NCBI RefSeq assembly: GCF_025666195.1 | Contig: NZ_CP102592.1 | Span: 3,720,001 to 3,784,000, forward strand | DNA from: Xanthomonas sp. CFBP 8443 | GTDB taxonomy: Bacteria > Pseudomonadota > Gammaproteobacteria > Xanthomonadales > Xanthomonadaceae | Reading direction: 5' to 3' | Length of the DNA stretch: 64,000 nt | Shown here: positions 34,954-44,738 of the stretch, piece after piece | Layout: each line of letters opens with the position of its first letter | Position numbering within the stretch: position 1 is the stretch's first letter | Notes under the pieces: generated by a model | What the model was told of the DNA's origin: nothing | Seen by the model: the letters and a program-made list of their open reading frames with translations, nothing else | The model's database searches: none | Program-made: the position numbers and the translations under genes

Positions 34954-37398
34954 TCATTGCGCTGGCGGTGTGGACGCCGCGTCGGCGGGCGGCGTTTCCT
35001 TCTTCTTGTCCAGGCCGAACCAGCTGCGCCAGCCGCCGCCCTGGCCCTGGCTCTCGCCGTCGGCCGGTTGCGCTTCCTCGGGCAGCACCTGCGGCGGCGC
35101 GCATGGCGCGTACGCCGGGGCGAAGCCGACCACGAACGGGAACTGGCGCGCGCCGGGGCAGCCGGGGTCGGTGCTGTTGCTGCCGGCCGGGTCCATCCAC
35201 TGCCAGTCGATGCCCTTGCCCTGCACCTTCAGCGGCGAACTCGGCAGCCGCGCGAAGATGCCCGACCACACCCGCATCGCGCCGGTGGCGCCGTACAGGC
35301 CGGTCTGCTTGTTCTGGTCGTTGCCGATCCAGATCACCGCCAGGTGATCGCCGGTGTAGCCGGCATACCAGCTGTCCACCCCATCGTTGCTGGTGCCGGT
35401 CTTGCCCGCAGGGGATAGCTTGCCCAGGCCGTCGCCGAGCAGCTGCCGCGCGGTGCCGTTGCTGACCACCTGCTGCAGCGCCAGCCCGACCAGGTTGGCG
35501 GCGACCGAATCGCCTTCCTGCGCCGGCGCCGGCGCCTTGTCGTAACGCTTGAGCAGCTTGCCCTGCGGATCGAGCACGCCGCGCACCGCGTGCAGCGGCT
35601 GGATCTCGCCGCCGGAGGCCAGGAACTGGTACAGCTGGGTCATCGCGTACGGGCTCTGGTCGGTCGCGCCCAGGATCAGCGAGGGATTGACCTCGGCCTC
35701 GAGCCCGGCCAGCACCTTGACCAGCTGCGCCACCCGCTCCGGCCCGACCTGCATGCCGATCCGCACCGTGGCCTGGTTGTACGAATGCGCCAGCGCATCG
35801 ACCAGGCGCACCGTGCCGTGGCTGCGGTTGTCCGAATTGCCCGGGGTCCAGCGCTTGCCGCGGCTGAGCTGCACCGTCACCGGCGAATCGTCGACCCAAC
35901 TGGCCAGCGAATAGCGGTCCGGCTGCGCCAGCGCCAGCAGGTACACGAACGGCTTGAGCAGCGAGCCGACCTGGCGCTGCGCCTCGATCGCGCGGTTGAA
36001 GCCGGGCTGCGACACGTCGCGGCTGCCGACCACCGCCAGCACGTCGCCGTTGTGGGTATCGGTCAGCACCAGGCCGGCCTGCAGCGGCGGCCGCTTCTTG
36101 TTGGTCTCCAGCGATTTGAGGGTGCGGGTCACCGCGCCTTCGGCATAGGCCTGCGCCGACGGCGACATGCCGGTCAGCACGCTCAGCCCGGCGCCCTGCA
36201 GCGCGCTTTCCGGGTAGTCGCGCGCCAGCTGGCGGCGCACCAGGTCCACGTACGCCGGGAAGCGGTTGGCCGCGACCAGCCCCGGATTGGCCGGCACGCC
36301 CAGCGGCGCGGCCAGCGCCTGGCGGTAGGTGGGCTCGTCGATCAGTTCGCTCTGGCGCAACTTGCCGAGCACGAAATTGCGCCGGTCCAGCGCGCGCTCG
36401 GGATAACGGCGCGGGTCGTAGTAGGACGGTCCCTTGACCAGGCCGATCAGCAGCGCCACCTGTTCCGGCGGCAATGCGTCCAGCTCGCGCCCGAACCAGA
36501 ATTCCGCGCCCGAGGCCACGCCGTGGATCGCCTGGCTGCCGCGCTGGCCCAGGTACACCTGGTTCAGATAGGCCTCCAGGATGGTGCGCTTGTCGTAGCG
36601 CGCCTCCATGATCAGCGCGTACAGGATCTCGTTGAACTTGCGGGTGAGCGTCTGCTCCTTGCCGATGCCGAGCAGGCCGCTGCGCGCCAGCTGCTGGGTC
36701 AGGGTGCTGGCGCCCTGCCGGCTCTTGCCGCCGGAGCGCACCATCACCCACGCCGCGCGCACCATGCCGCTGAGGTCGATGCCGTGGTGGTAGTTGAAGT
36801 CGCGGTCTTCCACCGCCTGCAGGCCGGTGACCAGCAGCTCGGGCACTTCGTCAACACGCACCAGCCGCCGCTCTTCCTGCTTCTGCCCGTACAAGGTGGC
36901 GATGCGCGCCGGATCCAGCCGTGCGGTGGTCAGCGACTTGCGCGTCTGCGCATCGCGCAGCGCCGCCACGCGGCCGCCGGACAGGCTCACTTCCACCCGC
37001 TTGGGCGCGACCCGGCCGTCCACGTCGACGTAGCCGCGGCTGGCGATGACGAAGCGGTTGCCGTCCTGCTGATAGCTGCCGGGGCGCTGCGCGCCGGCGT
37101 CCTCGCGGTAGCTGGCCGCGTCCAGTTCGGTCTTCAGCGTCTGCGCGTCCATCGCCGTGTCCGGCGCCAGCGCCAGCGGCCGTGCGTAGACCCGGGTCGG
37201 AATCTGCCAGCGCAGTTCGCCGAAGCGCTGCGTCACCTGCTTGTTCAGATAGACCGTGTACGGGATCAGGAAGCCCAGGCCCAGCGCGGCTGCGGCCAGC
37301 CCCCAGGTGAGCAGGCGCCGGCGCCAGGGCGAGGCGCCGCTGTCGAGATCGTCGGTGTCCTGATCGTCGGTGTCGTTGTCGTCGTAGCGTCGTGGCAC
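34954..37398 (-). CDS. mrcB: Penicillin-binding protein 1B
   Basis: This 814-residue bifunctional peptidoglycan synthase has an acidic cytosolic N-terminus, one membrane helix at about residues 30-50 (LLTWGLAAAALGLGFLIPY) and a UB2H-like region. The glycosyltransferase domain carries the catalytic Glu in GLQAVEDRDFNYHHGID, then GASTLTQQLARSGLL. The transpeptidase domain has the nucleophile in QVGSLLKPFVY, SYN in LAHSYNQATV and KTGTS in LSPAGKTGTSNDG. It polymerises and cross-links peptidoglycan during elongation and division. The C-terminus is Pro/Gln-rich. Its activator candidate is the next gene, and it is divergent from a glycosyltransferase gene. Confidence 0.95.
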   Translation of the reverse strand: MPRRYDDNDTDDQDTDDLDSGASPWRRRLLTWGLAAAALGLGFLIPYTVYLNKQVTQRFGELRWQIPTRVYARPLALAPDTAMDAQTLKTELDAASYREDAGAQRPGSYQQDGNRFVIASRGYVDVDGRVAPKRVEVSLSGGRVAALRDAQTRKSLTTARLDPARIATLYGQKQEERRLVRVDEVPELLVTGLQAVEDRDFNYHHGIDLSGMVRAAWVMVRSGGKSRQGASTLTQQLARSGLLGIGKEQTLTRKFNEILYALIMEARYDKRTILEAYLNQVYLGQRGSQAIHGVASGAEFWFGRELDALPPEQVALLIGLVKGPSYYDPRRYPERALDRRNFVLGKLRQSELIDEPTYRQALAAPLGVPANPGLVAANRFPAYVDLVRRQLARDYPESALQGAGLSVLTGMSPSAQAYAEGAVTRTLKSLETNKKRPPLQAGLVLTDTHNGDVLAVVGSRDVSQPGFNRAIEAQRQVGSLLKPFVYLLALAQPDRYSLASWVDDSPVTVQLSRGKRWTPGNSDNRSHGTVRLVDALAHSYNQATVRIGMQVGPERVAQLVKVLAGLEAEVNPSLILGATDQSPYAMTQLYQFLASGGEIQPLHAVRGVLDPQGKLLKRYDKAPAPAQEGDSVAANLVGLALQQVVSNGTARQLLGDGLGKLSPAGKTGTSNDGVDSWYAGYTGDHLAVIWIGNDQNKQTGLYGATGAMRVWSGIFARLPSSPLKVQGKGIDWQWMDPAGSNSTDPGCPGARQFPFVVGFAPAYAPCAPPQVLPEEAQPADGESQGQGGGWRSWFGLDKKKETPPADAASTPPAQ

Positions 37399-37491
37399 GG
37401 GGATGCGAGAATGTAAATTCCGGCGAGTCTAGCGCAGGCCAGCAGGCAGCGCGGCGCGGGTCCCCTTTTGTTTAAGCTGGAGTTGCAACGG

Positions 37492-39588
37492 ATGTCGATG
37501 TCCTGGGCGAACCTGCGCTACGCCCTGAACCGCCTGACCGGCCTGCTCCGGCGCGGCCTGGCCAGCCTGCGCACGCGCGGCTGGCGCAGCACCTGGCAGC
37601 GCCTGCGCGTGCATGCGCAGCCGTTGCCGCCGCCGCGGCGCGCGCTGTTCGCGGTCGCGCCGCGGCCGTTCGCGCCATTCGCGGTGCCGGCCAGCGACGC
37701 GCCGCTGGCGAGCATCGTGATCCCGGTCTACAACCACATCGCGCACACCCTGGCCTGCCTGCGCGCGCTGGCCGCGCACCCGCCGGCGGCGGCCTGCGAG
37801 ATCCTGGTGATCGACGACGGCAGCAGCGACGAGACCGTGCAGTGGCTACCGCAGATCCAGGGCCTGCACTACCACGTGCGCAGCCAGAACGGCGGCTTCA
37901 TCGCCACCTGCAACGACGGCGCGGCGCGCGCGCGCGGCAAGTACCTGGTGTTCCTCAACAACGACACGGTGCCGCAGCCGGGCTGGCTGGACGCCCTGCT
38001 GGACACCTTCGCGCAGGTGCCGCAGGCCGGCCTGGTCACCGCGCAACTGCTGTACCCGGACGGGCGCCTGCAGGAAGCCGGCGGCGTGGTCTTCGCCGAC
38101 GGCAGCGCCTGGAGCTACGGCCGCTTCGAATCGCCGGACGATCCGCGCTACGCCTACCTGCGCGCCATCGACTACGGCGCCGGCGCGGCGCTGGCGATCG
38201 AACGCGCACGCTTCCTGGCGCTGGGCGGCTTCGACACGCGCTACATGCCGGCCTACTACGAAGACACCGACCTCGCCTTCGCCGTGCGCAACGCCGGACT
38301 GCGCACCCTGCTGCAGCCGGCGAGCCAGGTGGTGCACGACGAAGGCACCAGCAACGGCACCGACACCGGTAGCGGAATCAAGGCGTATCAGGTGCGCAAC
38401 CGCGCCGTGTTCGCCGACAAATGGGCCAGCGTGCTGGCGCAGCAGCCGGCGCCAGGTACCACGCCGACACCGGCGCTGTTGCACCGGCACCAGCGCCAGG
38501 TACTGATCATCGACGAGGCGCTGCCGCAACCGGACCGCGACTCGGCCTCGCTGCGCCAGCTCAACCTGATCCGCCTGCTGCTGCAGGAAGGCGCGCACGT
38601 GGTGCTGGTGCCCAGCGGCCGCGAATACGCCAGCCGCCACAGCGAGGCGCTGCAGCGGCTCGGCGTGGAGGTGTGGTACGCGCCGTACCTGAAGAGCCTG
38701 AGCGGATTCCTGCAGGAGCATGGCGCGCGCTTCCACGCCGTGCTGCTGGTGCGCCACCACGTCGCCCACGCCTGCCTGCCGCTGCTGCGCCGCTTCGCGC
38801 CGCAGGCGCGGCGGCTGTTCGACACCGTCGACCTGCACTACCTGCGCGAGCGCCGCGGCGCCGAGCTGGCCGGCGACGCACGCCTGCTGCGCGAGGCCGA
38901 ACGCACCCGCGCGCGCGAACTGGAGGTGATGGCCCAGGTCGATGTCACCGTGCTGGTCAGCGAGGTCGAACGCGCGCAGTTGCAGCGCGAAGCGCCGCAG
39001 GTGCGCACCGCGCTGATCTCCAACCTGCACGAGGTCGCCGGGCCGGGCCTGCCGTGGGCGCAGCGCCGCGACCTGGTGTTCGTCGGCGGCTTCCGCCATG
39101 CGCCCAACGTCGACGCGATGCGCTGGTTCCTGCAGGAGGTGTTTCCGCCGCTGCGCGCGCTGCTGCCGGAACTGCGCTTCCACTGCATCGGCGCCGATAT
39201 GCCCGAGGACATCCGCCGCCTCGGCACGGCCACGCCCGGGGTGGAGCTGCTCGGCCACGTGCCGGACATCGTCCCCTACATGGACGACATCCGCATCGCG
39301 GTGGCGCCGCTGCGTTTCGGTGCCGGGGTCAAGGGCAAGGTCAACCTGAGCATGGCCCACGGCCAGCCGGTGGTGGCCACCCCGTGCGCGGTGGAAGGCA
39401 TGCACCTGCGCCACGGCGAGGACGTGCTGATCGCCGAGACCGCGCCGCAGTTCGTCGCTGCACTGGCGCAGCTGTACACCGACGAGACGCTGTGGAACAC
39501 GCTGGCGGGCAATGGCCTGCGCAACATCGCTACCCACTTCTCGCTGGATGCGGCACGCGCCACGGTGCGACAGGTGTTTCTCGACTAG
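37492..39588 (+). CDS. Two-domain glycosyltransferase (GT2 + GT4-like)
   Basis: The 698-residue protein joins two transferase folds. The N-terminal family 2 domain begins near residue 70 with ASIVIPVYNHIAHTLACLRA. It has LVIDDGSSDETV, the metal-binding VFLNNDTVPQPGW and the acidic YYEDTDLAFAVRNAG. The C-terminal part (from about residue 340) resembles GT-B enzymes: VLVPSGREYASRHSEALQRL, DLVFVGGFRHAPNVDAMRWF, LLGHVPDIVPYMDDIRIAVA and FGAGVKGKVN. Such fusions usually build surface polysaccharides or decorate glycans; the acceptor is unknown. ATG 37492 is preferred (GGAG 9 bp upstream) over a TTG at 37468. No other polysaccharide gene is adjacent. Confidence 0.85.
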   Translation: MSMSWANLRYALNRLTGLLRRGLASLRTRGWRSTWQRLRVHAQPLPPPRRALFAVAPRPFAPFAVPASDAPLASIVIPVYNHIAHTLACLRALAAHPPAAACEILVIDDGSSDETVQWLPQIQGLHYHVRSQNGGFIATCNDGAARARGKYLVFLNNDTVPQPGWLDALLDTFAQVPQAGLVTAQLLYPDGRLQEAGGVVFADGSAWSYGRFESPDDPRYAYLRAIDYGAGAALAIERARFLALGGFDTRYMPAYYEDTDLAFAVRNAGLRTLLQPASQVVHDEGTSNGTDTGSGIKAYQVRNRAVFADKWASVLAQQPAPGTTPTPALLHRHQRQVLIIDEALPQPDRDSASLRQLNLIRLLLQEGAHVVLVPSGREYASRHSEALQRLGVEVWYAPYLKSLSGFLQEHGARFHAVLLVRHHVAHACLPLLRRFAPQARRLFDTVDLHYLRERRGAELAGDARLLREAERTRARELEVMAQVDVTVLVSEVERAQLQREAPQVRTALISNLHEVAGPGLPWAQRRDLVFVGGFRHAPNVDAMRWFLQEVFPPLRALLPELRFHCIGADMPEDIRRLGTATPGVELLGHVPDIVPYMDDIRIAVAPLRFGAGVKGKVNLSMAHGQPVVATPCAVEGMHLRHGEDVLIAETAPQFVAALAQLYTDETLWNTLAGNGLRNIATHFSLDAARATVRQVFLD

Positions 39589-39676
39589 GACGTTGCGGCG
39601 TTGGCGGCCGCTGCCGGCAGCGCAGATGCAGCGGCTCGGAGCGGCCCGAATGACCGATCGCCGCCCAGCCGTATCG

Positions 39677-40372
39677 CGTCGGGGCTGAAGCCCCTCCCAC
39701 AGTGCACCCGGCAAGCTCGCCGCAAGTCCCTGTAGGAGCGGCTTCAGCCGCGACGAGCGAAGTCGGAAACTACCAAGGCCTCGCCTACTGTCAGGGCTAA
39801 AGCCCTTTTACAGTGCATCCGGCAAGCTCGCCGCAAGCCCGTGCAGGAGCGGCTTCAGCCGCGACGAACGAAGCCGGAAACTACGACAGCTGCGACCACT
39901 GCCGGGGCTGAGCCCCTCTTACAGGTGCACCCAGCGCGTTGGCCGCGAGCCTCTTGTGGGAGCGACTTCAGTCGCGACGAGCGAAGTTCGGAACTGCCAC
40001 GGCGTCGGCCACTGCCCTGACTTGAGCCCCTCCTGCAGTGCACCCAGCGCGCTGGCCGCGAGCCTCTTGTGGGAGCGGCTTCAGTCGCGACGAGCGAAGT
40101 TCGGAACTGCCACGGCGTCGACCACTGCCGGGGCTGAGCCCCTCCTGCAGTGCACCCAGCACGCTGGCCGCGAGCCCCTCTTGTGGGAGCGACTTCAGTC
40201 GCGACGAGCGAAGTTCGGAACTGCCACGGCGTCGGCCACTGCCCTGACTTGAGCCCCTCCTACAGTGCACCCAGCACGCTGGCCGCGAGCCCCTCTTGTG
40301 GGAGCGACTTCAGTCGCGACGAGCGAAGTTCGGAACTACCACGGCATCGGCCACTGCCCTGACTTGAGCCTG
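39677..40372. repeat. Second tandem REP-like array, 109-115 bp period
   Basis: Six copies of the TGTAGGAGCGGCTTCAGCCG or TGTGGGAGCGACTTCAGTCG hairpin occur at about 39732, 39841, 39956, 40069, 40183 and 40298. Each is followed by GCGACGAGCGAAG, a variable spacer, a GGGGCTGAGCCCCTCC-type palindrome and CAGTGCACCCAGC. The last units are nearly identical (40183 and 40298), so recent unit duplication is likely. The rest of the gap, 40373-40527, shows no feature I can identify. Confidence 0.9.
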
Positions 40373-40527
40373 CAACGTACCAGCAGCCAGCAGAAGCGAT
40401 TCCGGGCGGTCTCGCACCATCGCCCGGGGCGAAACAGCGGCGGAACGGTGCGCTTCGCCAACCATCGGAACGAATCCCAAGGGTCCAACATCCCTCCTGC
40501 AGCAATCGGATTCTCTGCGCAAGACGC

Positions 40528-42057
40528 TCAGCGCCCAGGCGACAAACTCCGCAAGCGCTGTGCGAATGCCGCCAGCTCCGGCGTACCCGGATCGATCGCG
40601 CGGGCGCGGCGCAGTGCCTCGCGTGCGAACTCGGCATCGCCAGCGCTCAAGCGTTCGTCGCCGACCGCGAGCCAGCGCTGCGCCAGCCGTCGCCGCGCCG
40701 CGGCCACGCCGTTGCCGCCCGGCGCCAGCGCCCGCCACGCGTCGTAGCACGCGCTCGCCGCCAGCACCCGGTTGCCGCGCAGTTCGTCGTCGAAGCACTG
40801 CCGCAGCGCCGCCAGCACGCGCTGCTCGGCGCTGCGCACGCGCGCATCGCGCGGCGCCAGCACCTGCGCCGCCAGCAGCGTGTCGTAGGCGCTGGCGCCA
40901 GGTGGGGTCAGCCAGTCGCCGCGCGCTTCGGCGGCCTGCAACGCCGCCAGCAACGCCTGCAGGCGGCGTGCGCGCTCGGCTGGCGAGAGCCGCGACTGCA
41001 GCGTGGCCTGGCTCTGCCGTGCGCGCGCCAACGCCTGCCGCGCATCGGCGAGCGCGCGGCTGTCGGGCGCCAACGCCTGCCCCTTCTGCAAGGCCCGCTC
41101 GGCCTCGGCAAAACGGAAATCGGCGGCGGCACGCATGGCCTGCGCCGCGTATGCGGCGGCCACGCGTTCCTCGCCGTCGCCCACGCCGGCAGCGTCCGGC
41201 GCGGCGGCGCGCAGCTTGGCGAAGGCGCGCGCCGCCGCGTCCAGGCGCTGCCGGCGCAAGGCCAGTTCGGCCTCGCGCTGCAGCGCTTCCAGTGCCCGGT
41301 TCAGCGCCGCCTGCGCCGCGGGTAGATCGACATGCCCGGGGTCGTAGTCGCGCGCGCTGGCGACCAGCGTCGCGGCCGCCGGCACGTCACCACGCGCCAG
41401 CGCCGCCTGCGCCCGTTGCAGCAGCTCCGACAACGCATCCTCACGACCTTCCAGCGCTTCGGTGCGTTCCGGCGCGAACTCCAGCACCTGCCGGTACAGC
41501 GGCAGCGCCGCATCGGGCGCGCCGTCCAGGCGCCCCTCGCCGCGCGCCTGCGCCGCGCGTTGCAGCAGTTGGTCGAGTCCGGCATGCGCGGCCTCGCGCT
41601 GGCGCAGCGCGGCCTCGATGCGGTCGGCCTCGGCGCGCGGCACCTGCAGCGCGCGCGCCAGCGCCAGCGCCGAGCGCACCTGCGCATAGCGTCCCGCCGC
41701 CAGTGCCGCACGCGCCTGGCCGAGCGCGGCGCGGCCGGTCGCGGCCAACCCGGCACGCGCCTGCAGGCGATCGCCATCCAGCGCCAGCGCGGCCTCGAAC
41801 CGCTCGCGCGCGCCGCTGCCGTCGGCCACGCTGAGGCGGCCGGCGCGCAACGCGGCATGGCCCTGGTCGAGCAGCTGCTGGATGCGCGTCTCCGGCCACA
41901 GCAGATCGGCCAGCGGGCGGCGGAACACCACCAGGGTCATCGCCACCAGCAGCAGCGCCGCCAGCGCCCAACGCCAGACACGGCGATCGCGCCACAGCGG
42001 CACCCGTCGCTGCGGGCGCCGGCGTTCGTCCTTGATCTGATCTGGCGGCTTGCTCAC
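40528..42057 (-). CDS. Inner-membrane TPR-like helical repeat protein
   Basis: This 509-residue protein has a basic N-terminus and a single membrane helix at about residues 29-46 (WRWALAALLLVAMTLVVF). The rest is Ala/Arg-rich helix: pairs such as GHAALRAGRLSVADGSGARE, ALARGDVPAAATLVASARDY and FRFAEAERALQKGQALAPDS suggest a long array of degenerate TPR units. The topology would place the repeats in the periplasm. I recognise no named family. It reads in the same direction as relA, 114 bp downstream. A scaffold role is inferred from the repeats only. Confidence 0.75.
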   Translation of the reverse strand: MSKPPDQIKDERRRPQRRVPLWRDRRVWRWALAALLLVAMTLVVFRRPLADLLWPETRIQQLLDQGHAALRAGRLSVADGSGARERFEAALALDGDRLQARAGLAATGRAALGQARAALAAGRYAQVRSALALARALQVPRAEADRIEAALRQREAAHAGLDQLLQRAAQARGEGRLDGAPDAALPLYRQVLEFAPERTEALEGREDALSELLQRAQAALARGDVPAAATLVASARDYDPGHVDLPAAQAALNRALEALQREAELALRRQRLDAAARAFAKLRAAAPDAAGVGDGEERVAAAYAAQAMRAAADFRFAEAERALQKGQALAPDSRALADARQALARARQSQATLQSRLSPAERARRLQALLAALQAAEARGDWLTPPGASAYDTLLAAQVLAPRDARVRSAEQRVLAALRQCFDDELRGNRVLAASACYDAWRALAPGGNGVAAARRRLAQRWLAVGDERLSAGDAEFAREALRRARAIDPGTPELAAFAQRLRSLSPGR

Positions 42058-42170
42058 CGCGCAAGCTTAACGCGCGCGCATGACGAAGGCCTGTTGCGGT
42101 GAGTCCTGCGCGCCAACACGGCATTGCGGATCCGGCACCGGGCCCAGTCGCCCCTGCTCGCCGCCCGCCC

Positions 42171-44327
42171 TCAACCCAGGCGCCGTGCCTCGTCCACGCC
42201 GGGCAGCGCGTCGAGCTTGCCGAGCAGGGTCGACAGCTGGCCGTAGTCGCCCACCTTCAGCCGCAGGCGCAGCTGCGCGCGGCCGCTGTCGCGCACGTTG
42301 TCGCTGTTGATCTCCAGCACGTGGGCGTCCTCCTGCGCGATCAGGTTGGTGATGTCCTTGAGCAGCCAGCGTCGGTCCATCGCCCGCACCAGCACGTCGA
42401 CCTCGTAGCCGCCGCCGGCCTGGCCCCACTCCACCGGCAGCACCCGCTGCGGGCTGCCGGCGGCGAGCCGGGCGAAGGCGGCGCAATCGACACGATGCAC
42501 GGTGACGCCACGGGTGCGGGTCAGGTAGCCGGCGATCGGTTCGCCGGCCACCGGCTGGCAGCAGCGCGCCAGCTGCACCAGCAGGTTGCCCACGCCCTGC
42601 ACGGTGAACTTGGACTTGGCCAGTCCGCTGCGGCGTGCGGTCGGTCGCGGCAGCGCCGGCGCCGCCGGCTGCGCCGCGGCGCGCTCGGCCTCGTGCAGGG
42701 CGCGGCCGACCTGGCTGGGGCCGACGTCGCCCAGCGCGACCTGGATGTACAGCTCTTCGATGCTGTCGGCATGGAATTTCTTCGCCGCCGGCAGCAGGTC
42801 GGCATGCTGCAGGCCCAGGCGCTTGAGCTCGCGCTCGAGCAGGTCCTTGCCGGCCTGCACGTTGCGCGCGCGGTCGAGCTTGTGGAACCAGGCGCGCACC
42901 TTGTCGCGCGAGCGGCCGCTGGCCAGGTAGCCGTTGGCCGGCAGCAGCCAGTCGCGGCGCGGCTCGGCCTCCTTGCCGGTGAGGATCTCCACGCGGTCGC
43001 CGCTGCGCAGCTTGTGGGTCAGCGGCACGATGCGGTTGTTGACCTTGGCGCCGCGGCAGCGATGCCCGACCATGGTGTGCACGTGGTAGGCGAAATCCAG
43101 CGGCGTGGCGCCCTGCGGCAGGTCGATCACCTCGCCCATCGGGGTCAGCGCGTAGACCCGGTCCTCGACCAGTTCGGCATCGAGCGCGCCGGCCAGCCCG
43201 CCCTGCTCGCCGTCCTGCGACTGCTCCAGCAGCTGCCGCATCCAGGTGATCTTGCGGTCGAAGGCCTTCTCCGCGCCCTTGCCGCCTTCCTTGTATTTCC
43301 AATGCGCGGCCACGCCCAGCTCGGCCTGCGCATGCATGTCGTGGGTGCGGATCTGCACCTCGATCGTGCGCCCTTCCGGACCGACCACCGCGGTGTGCAG
43401 CGAGCGGTAGTCGTTGGCCTTGGGCCGGGCGATGTAGTCGTCGAACTCGCTGGGCACTGGCGCCCACAACGCATGCACCACGCCCAGCGCGGCGTAGCAG
43501 GCGGCGACGTCGTCGACCATCACCCGCACCGCGCGCAGGTCGTACAGTTGGTCGAAGGCCAGCCGCTTCTTCTGCATCTTCCGCCAGATGCTGTAGATGT
43601 GCTTGGGCCGGCCGCTGATTTCCGCGCGCAGGCCCTGCTCGCCCAGCGCCTTGGACAGGAGCTTCTTGACCGCCTCGATGTAGCGCTCGCGCGCCACCCG
43701 GCTCTCGTCCACTTCGCGCGCGATGCGCCGATAGGTGTCCGGCTCCAGGTGGCGGAACGCCAGGTCCTCCAGTTCCCATTTCAGCTGCCAGATGCCCAGC
43801 CGGTTGGCCAGCGGTGCGTGGATGTCGCGGGTCAGCTGCGCCAGCGCGCGGCGCTGCGCCTCGGGCAGCTTGTCGGCATCGCGCATCTTCGCCAGCTGCC
43901 GCGCCAGCAGGATCGGCACCACGCGCAGGTCCTGCACGATCGACAGCAGCAGCCGGCGCAGGCCCTCGCTGTTGCGCCCGGCCTCGCGCCCGGCATGCAG
44001 CGCCCACACCTGGTCGGCCGCATCCTGCCCGTCGAGCAGGCCGGCCACCGCCTGCGCCCGCGCCGGCGGCGCCACCGGCAACTGCGCCAGGTGCGCACGC
44101 AAGCCGGGCAGATCGAACAACAACGCGGCCAGCAGCGCCGCCTCGTCGGCGGACAGCAGCGCCAGCGCGTCCAGGGTGTCGGCCAGCACCGGCCACGGCG
44201 CGCGTGCGACCTGCTCCGGCTGCGCGTGCCAGGCCTGCAGCAGCGCCTCGCGCAGCGCGGGCGCCAGGACAGCCGCCGCCGGGCGCTGCAGCAGCGCCTC
44301 CAGGCCGGGATGGGAAGAGTGGTTCAA
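42171..44327 (-). CDS. relA: GTP pyrophosphokinase RelA
   Basis: This 718-residue (p)ppGpp synthetase makes the alarmone in response to uncharged tRNA on ribosomes. The HD hydrolase domain (about residues 30-180) lacks the HD dyad. The synthetase domain has GRPKHIYSIWRKMQKK, YDLRAVRVMV, and the EFDDYIARPKANDYRSLHTA segment. The EFDD form is typical of the RelA (synthetase-only) class rather than bifunctional SpoT. TGS (VYALTPMGEVIDLPQGATPL), zinc-finger-like (ARCCQPVAGEPIAGYLT) and ACT domains follow. It diverges from the pqq operon. Confidence 0.95.
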   Translation of the reverse strand: MNHSSHPGLEALLQRPAAAVLAPALREALLQAWHAQPEQVARAPWPVLADTLDALALLSADEAALLAALLFDLPGLRAHLAQLPVAPPARAQAVAGLLDGQDAADQVWALHAGREAGRNSEGLRRLLLSIVQDLRVVPILLARQLAKMRDADKLPEAQRRALAQLTRDIHAPLANRLGIWQLKWELEDLAFRHLEPDTYRRIAREVDESRVARERYIEAVKKLLSKALGEQGLRAEISGRPKHIYSIWRKMQKKRLAFDQLYDLRAVRVMVDDVAACYAALGVVHALWAPVPSEFDDYIARPKANDYRSLHTAVVGPEGRTIEVQIRTHDMHAQAELGVAAHWKYKEGGKGAEKAFDRKITWMRQLLEQSQDGEQGGLAGALDAELVEDRVYALTPMGEVIDLPQGATPLDFAYHVHTMVGHRCRGAKVNNRIVPLTHKLRSGDRVEILTGKEAEPRRDWLLPANGYLASGRSRDKVRAWFHKLDRARNVQAGKDLLERELKRLGLQHADLLPAAKKFHADSIEELYIQVALGDVGPSQVGRALHEAERAAAQPAAPALPRPTARRSGLAKSKFTVQGVGNLLVQLARCCQPVAGEPIAGYLTRTRGVTVHRVDCAAFARLAAGSPQRVLPVEWGQAGGGYEVDVLVRAMDRRWLLKDITNLIAQEDAHVLEINSDNVRDSGRAQLRLRLKVGDYGQLSTLLGKLDALPGVDEARRLG

Positions 44328-44596
44328 GGACGGGCATTCGTGGCGAAACAGTGCCGCCTACACTAGCGCGCTTGCGCGCTTTCCCACAATTGCACGCGGC
44401 GCTGCCGGCCGCCGTGGCGTCCGTTGCGCATACGCACCGCAAGCTCAGTGTGATGCGCTTGCGACTTGGCCTGCCTTACCGGAATTTTCACATCCACGGC
44501 GAGGGGCAGGCCTATTCTCGAAGTCGACGCCGTCGCCCCGCCGCAGGCGGATGCCGCCGTCGTCGCCCTGTCGTCCCACTCTGAAGAGGAATGCCC

Positions 44597-44677
44597 ATGA
44601 AGCAGTGGAACAAGCCAGTGATCCGCGAGATCTGCGTCGGCGCGGAGATCAACTGCTACGCATCCGGCGAGCTTTGA
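44597..44677 (+). CDS. pqqA: PQQ precursor peptide PqqA
   Basis: This 26-residue peptide starts MKQWNKPVIREICVGAEINC and ends YASGEL. It holds the Glu and Tyr that are cross-linked to form pyrroloquinoline quinone (Glu17 and Tyr21, spaced E-x3-Y). AGGA lies 6 bp before the ATG at 44597; the ATG at 44591 would be too close to it. It is too short for normal ORF calling and stands 61 bp upstream of pqqB. Confidence 0.95.
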   Translation: MKQWNKPVIREICVGAEINCYASGEL

Positions 44678-44738
44678 TCGCGCGTTAGCCCCTTTCCCGA
44701 AACGATGTGACCGGCCAGGCGCCGTAGACGGAGACCGG

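Noticed and set aside
39855-40362. Short open frames in the REP-like array, with words such as GSDFSRDERSSELP
   Set aside because: They arise from the 112 bp period and have no start signal.
39677-40372. Possible CRISPR array
   Set aside because: The repeats are palindromic units of over 100 bp that include the spacers; spacers are themselves repeated and no cas gene is present.
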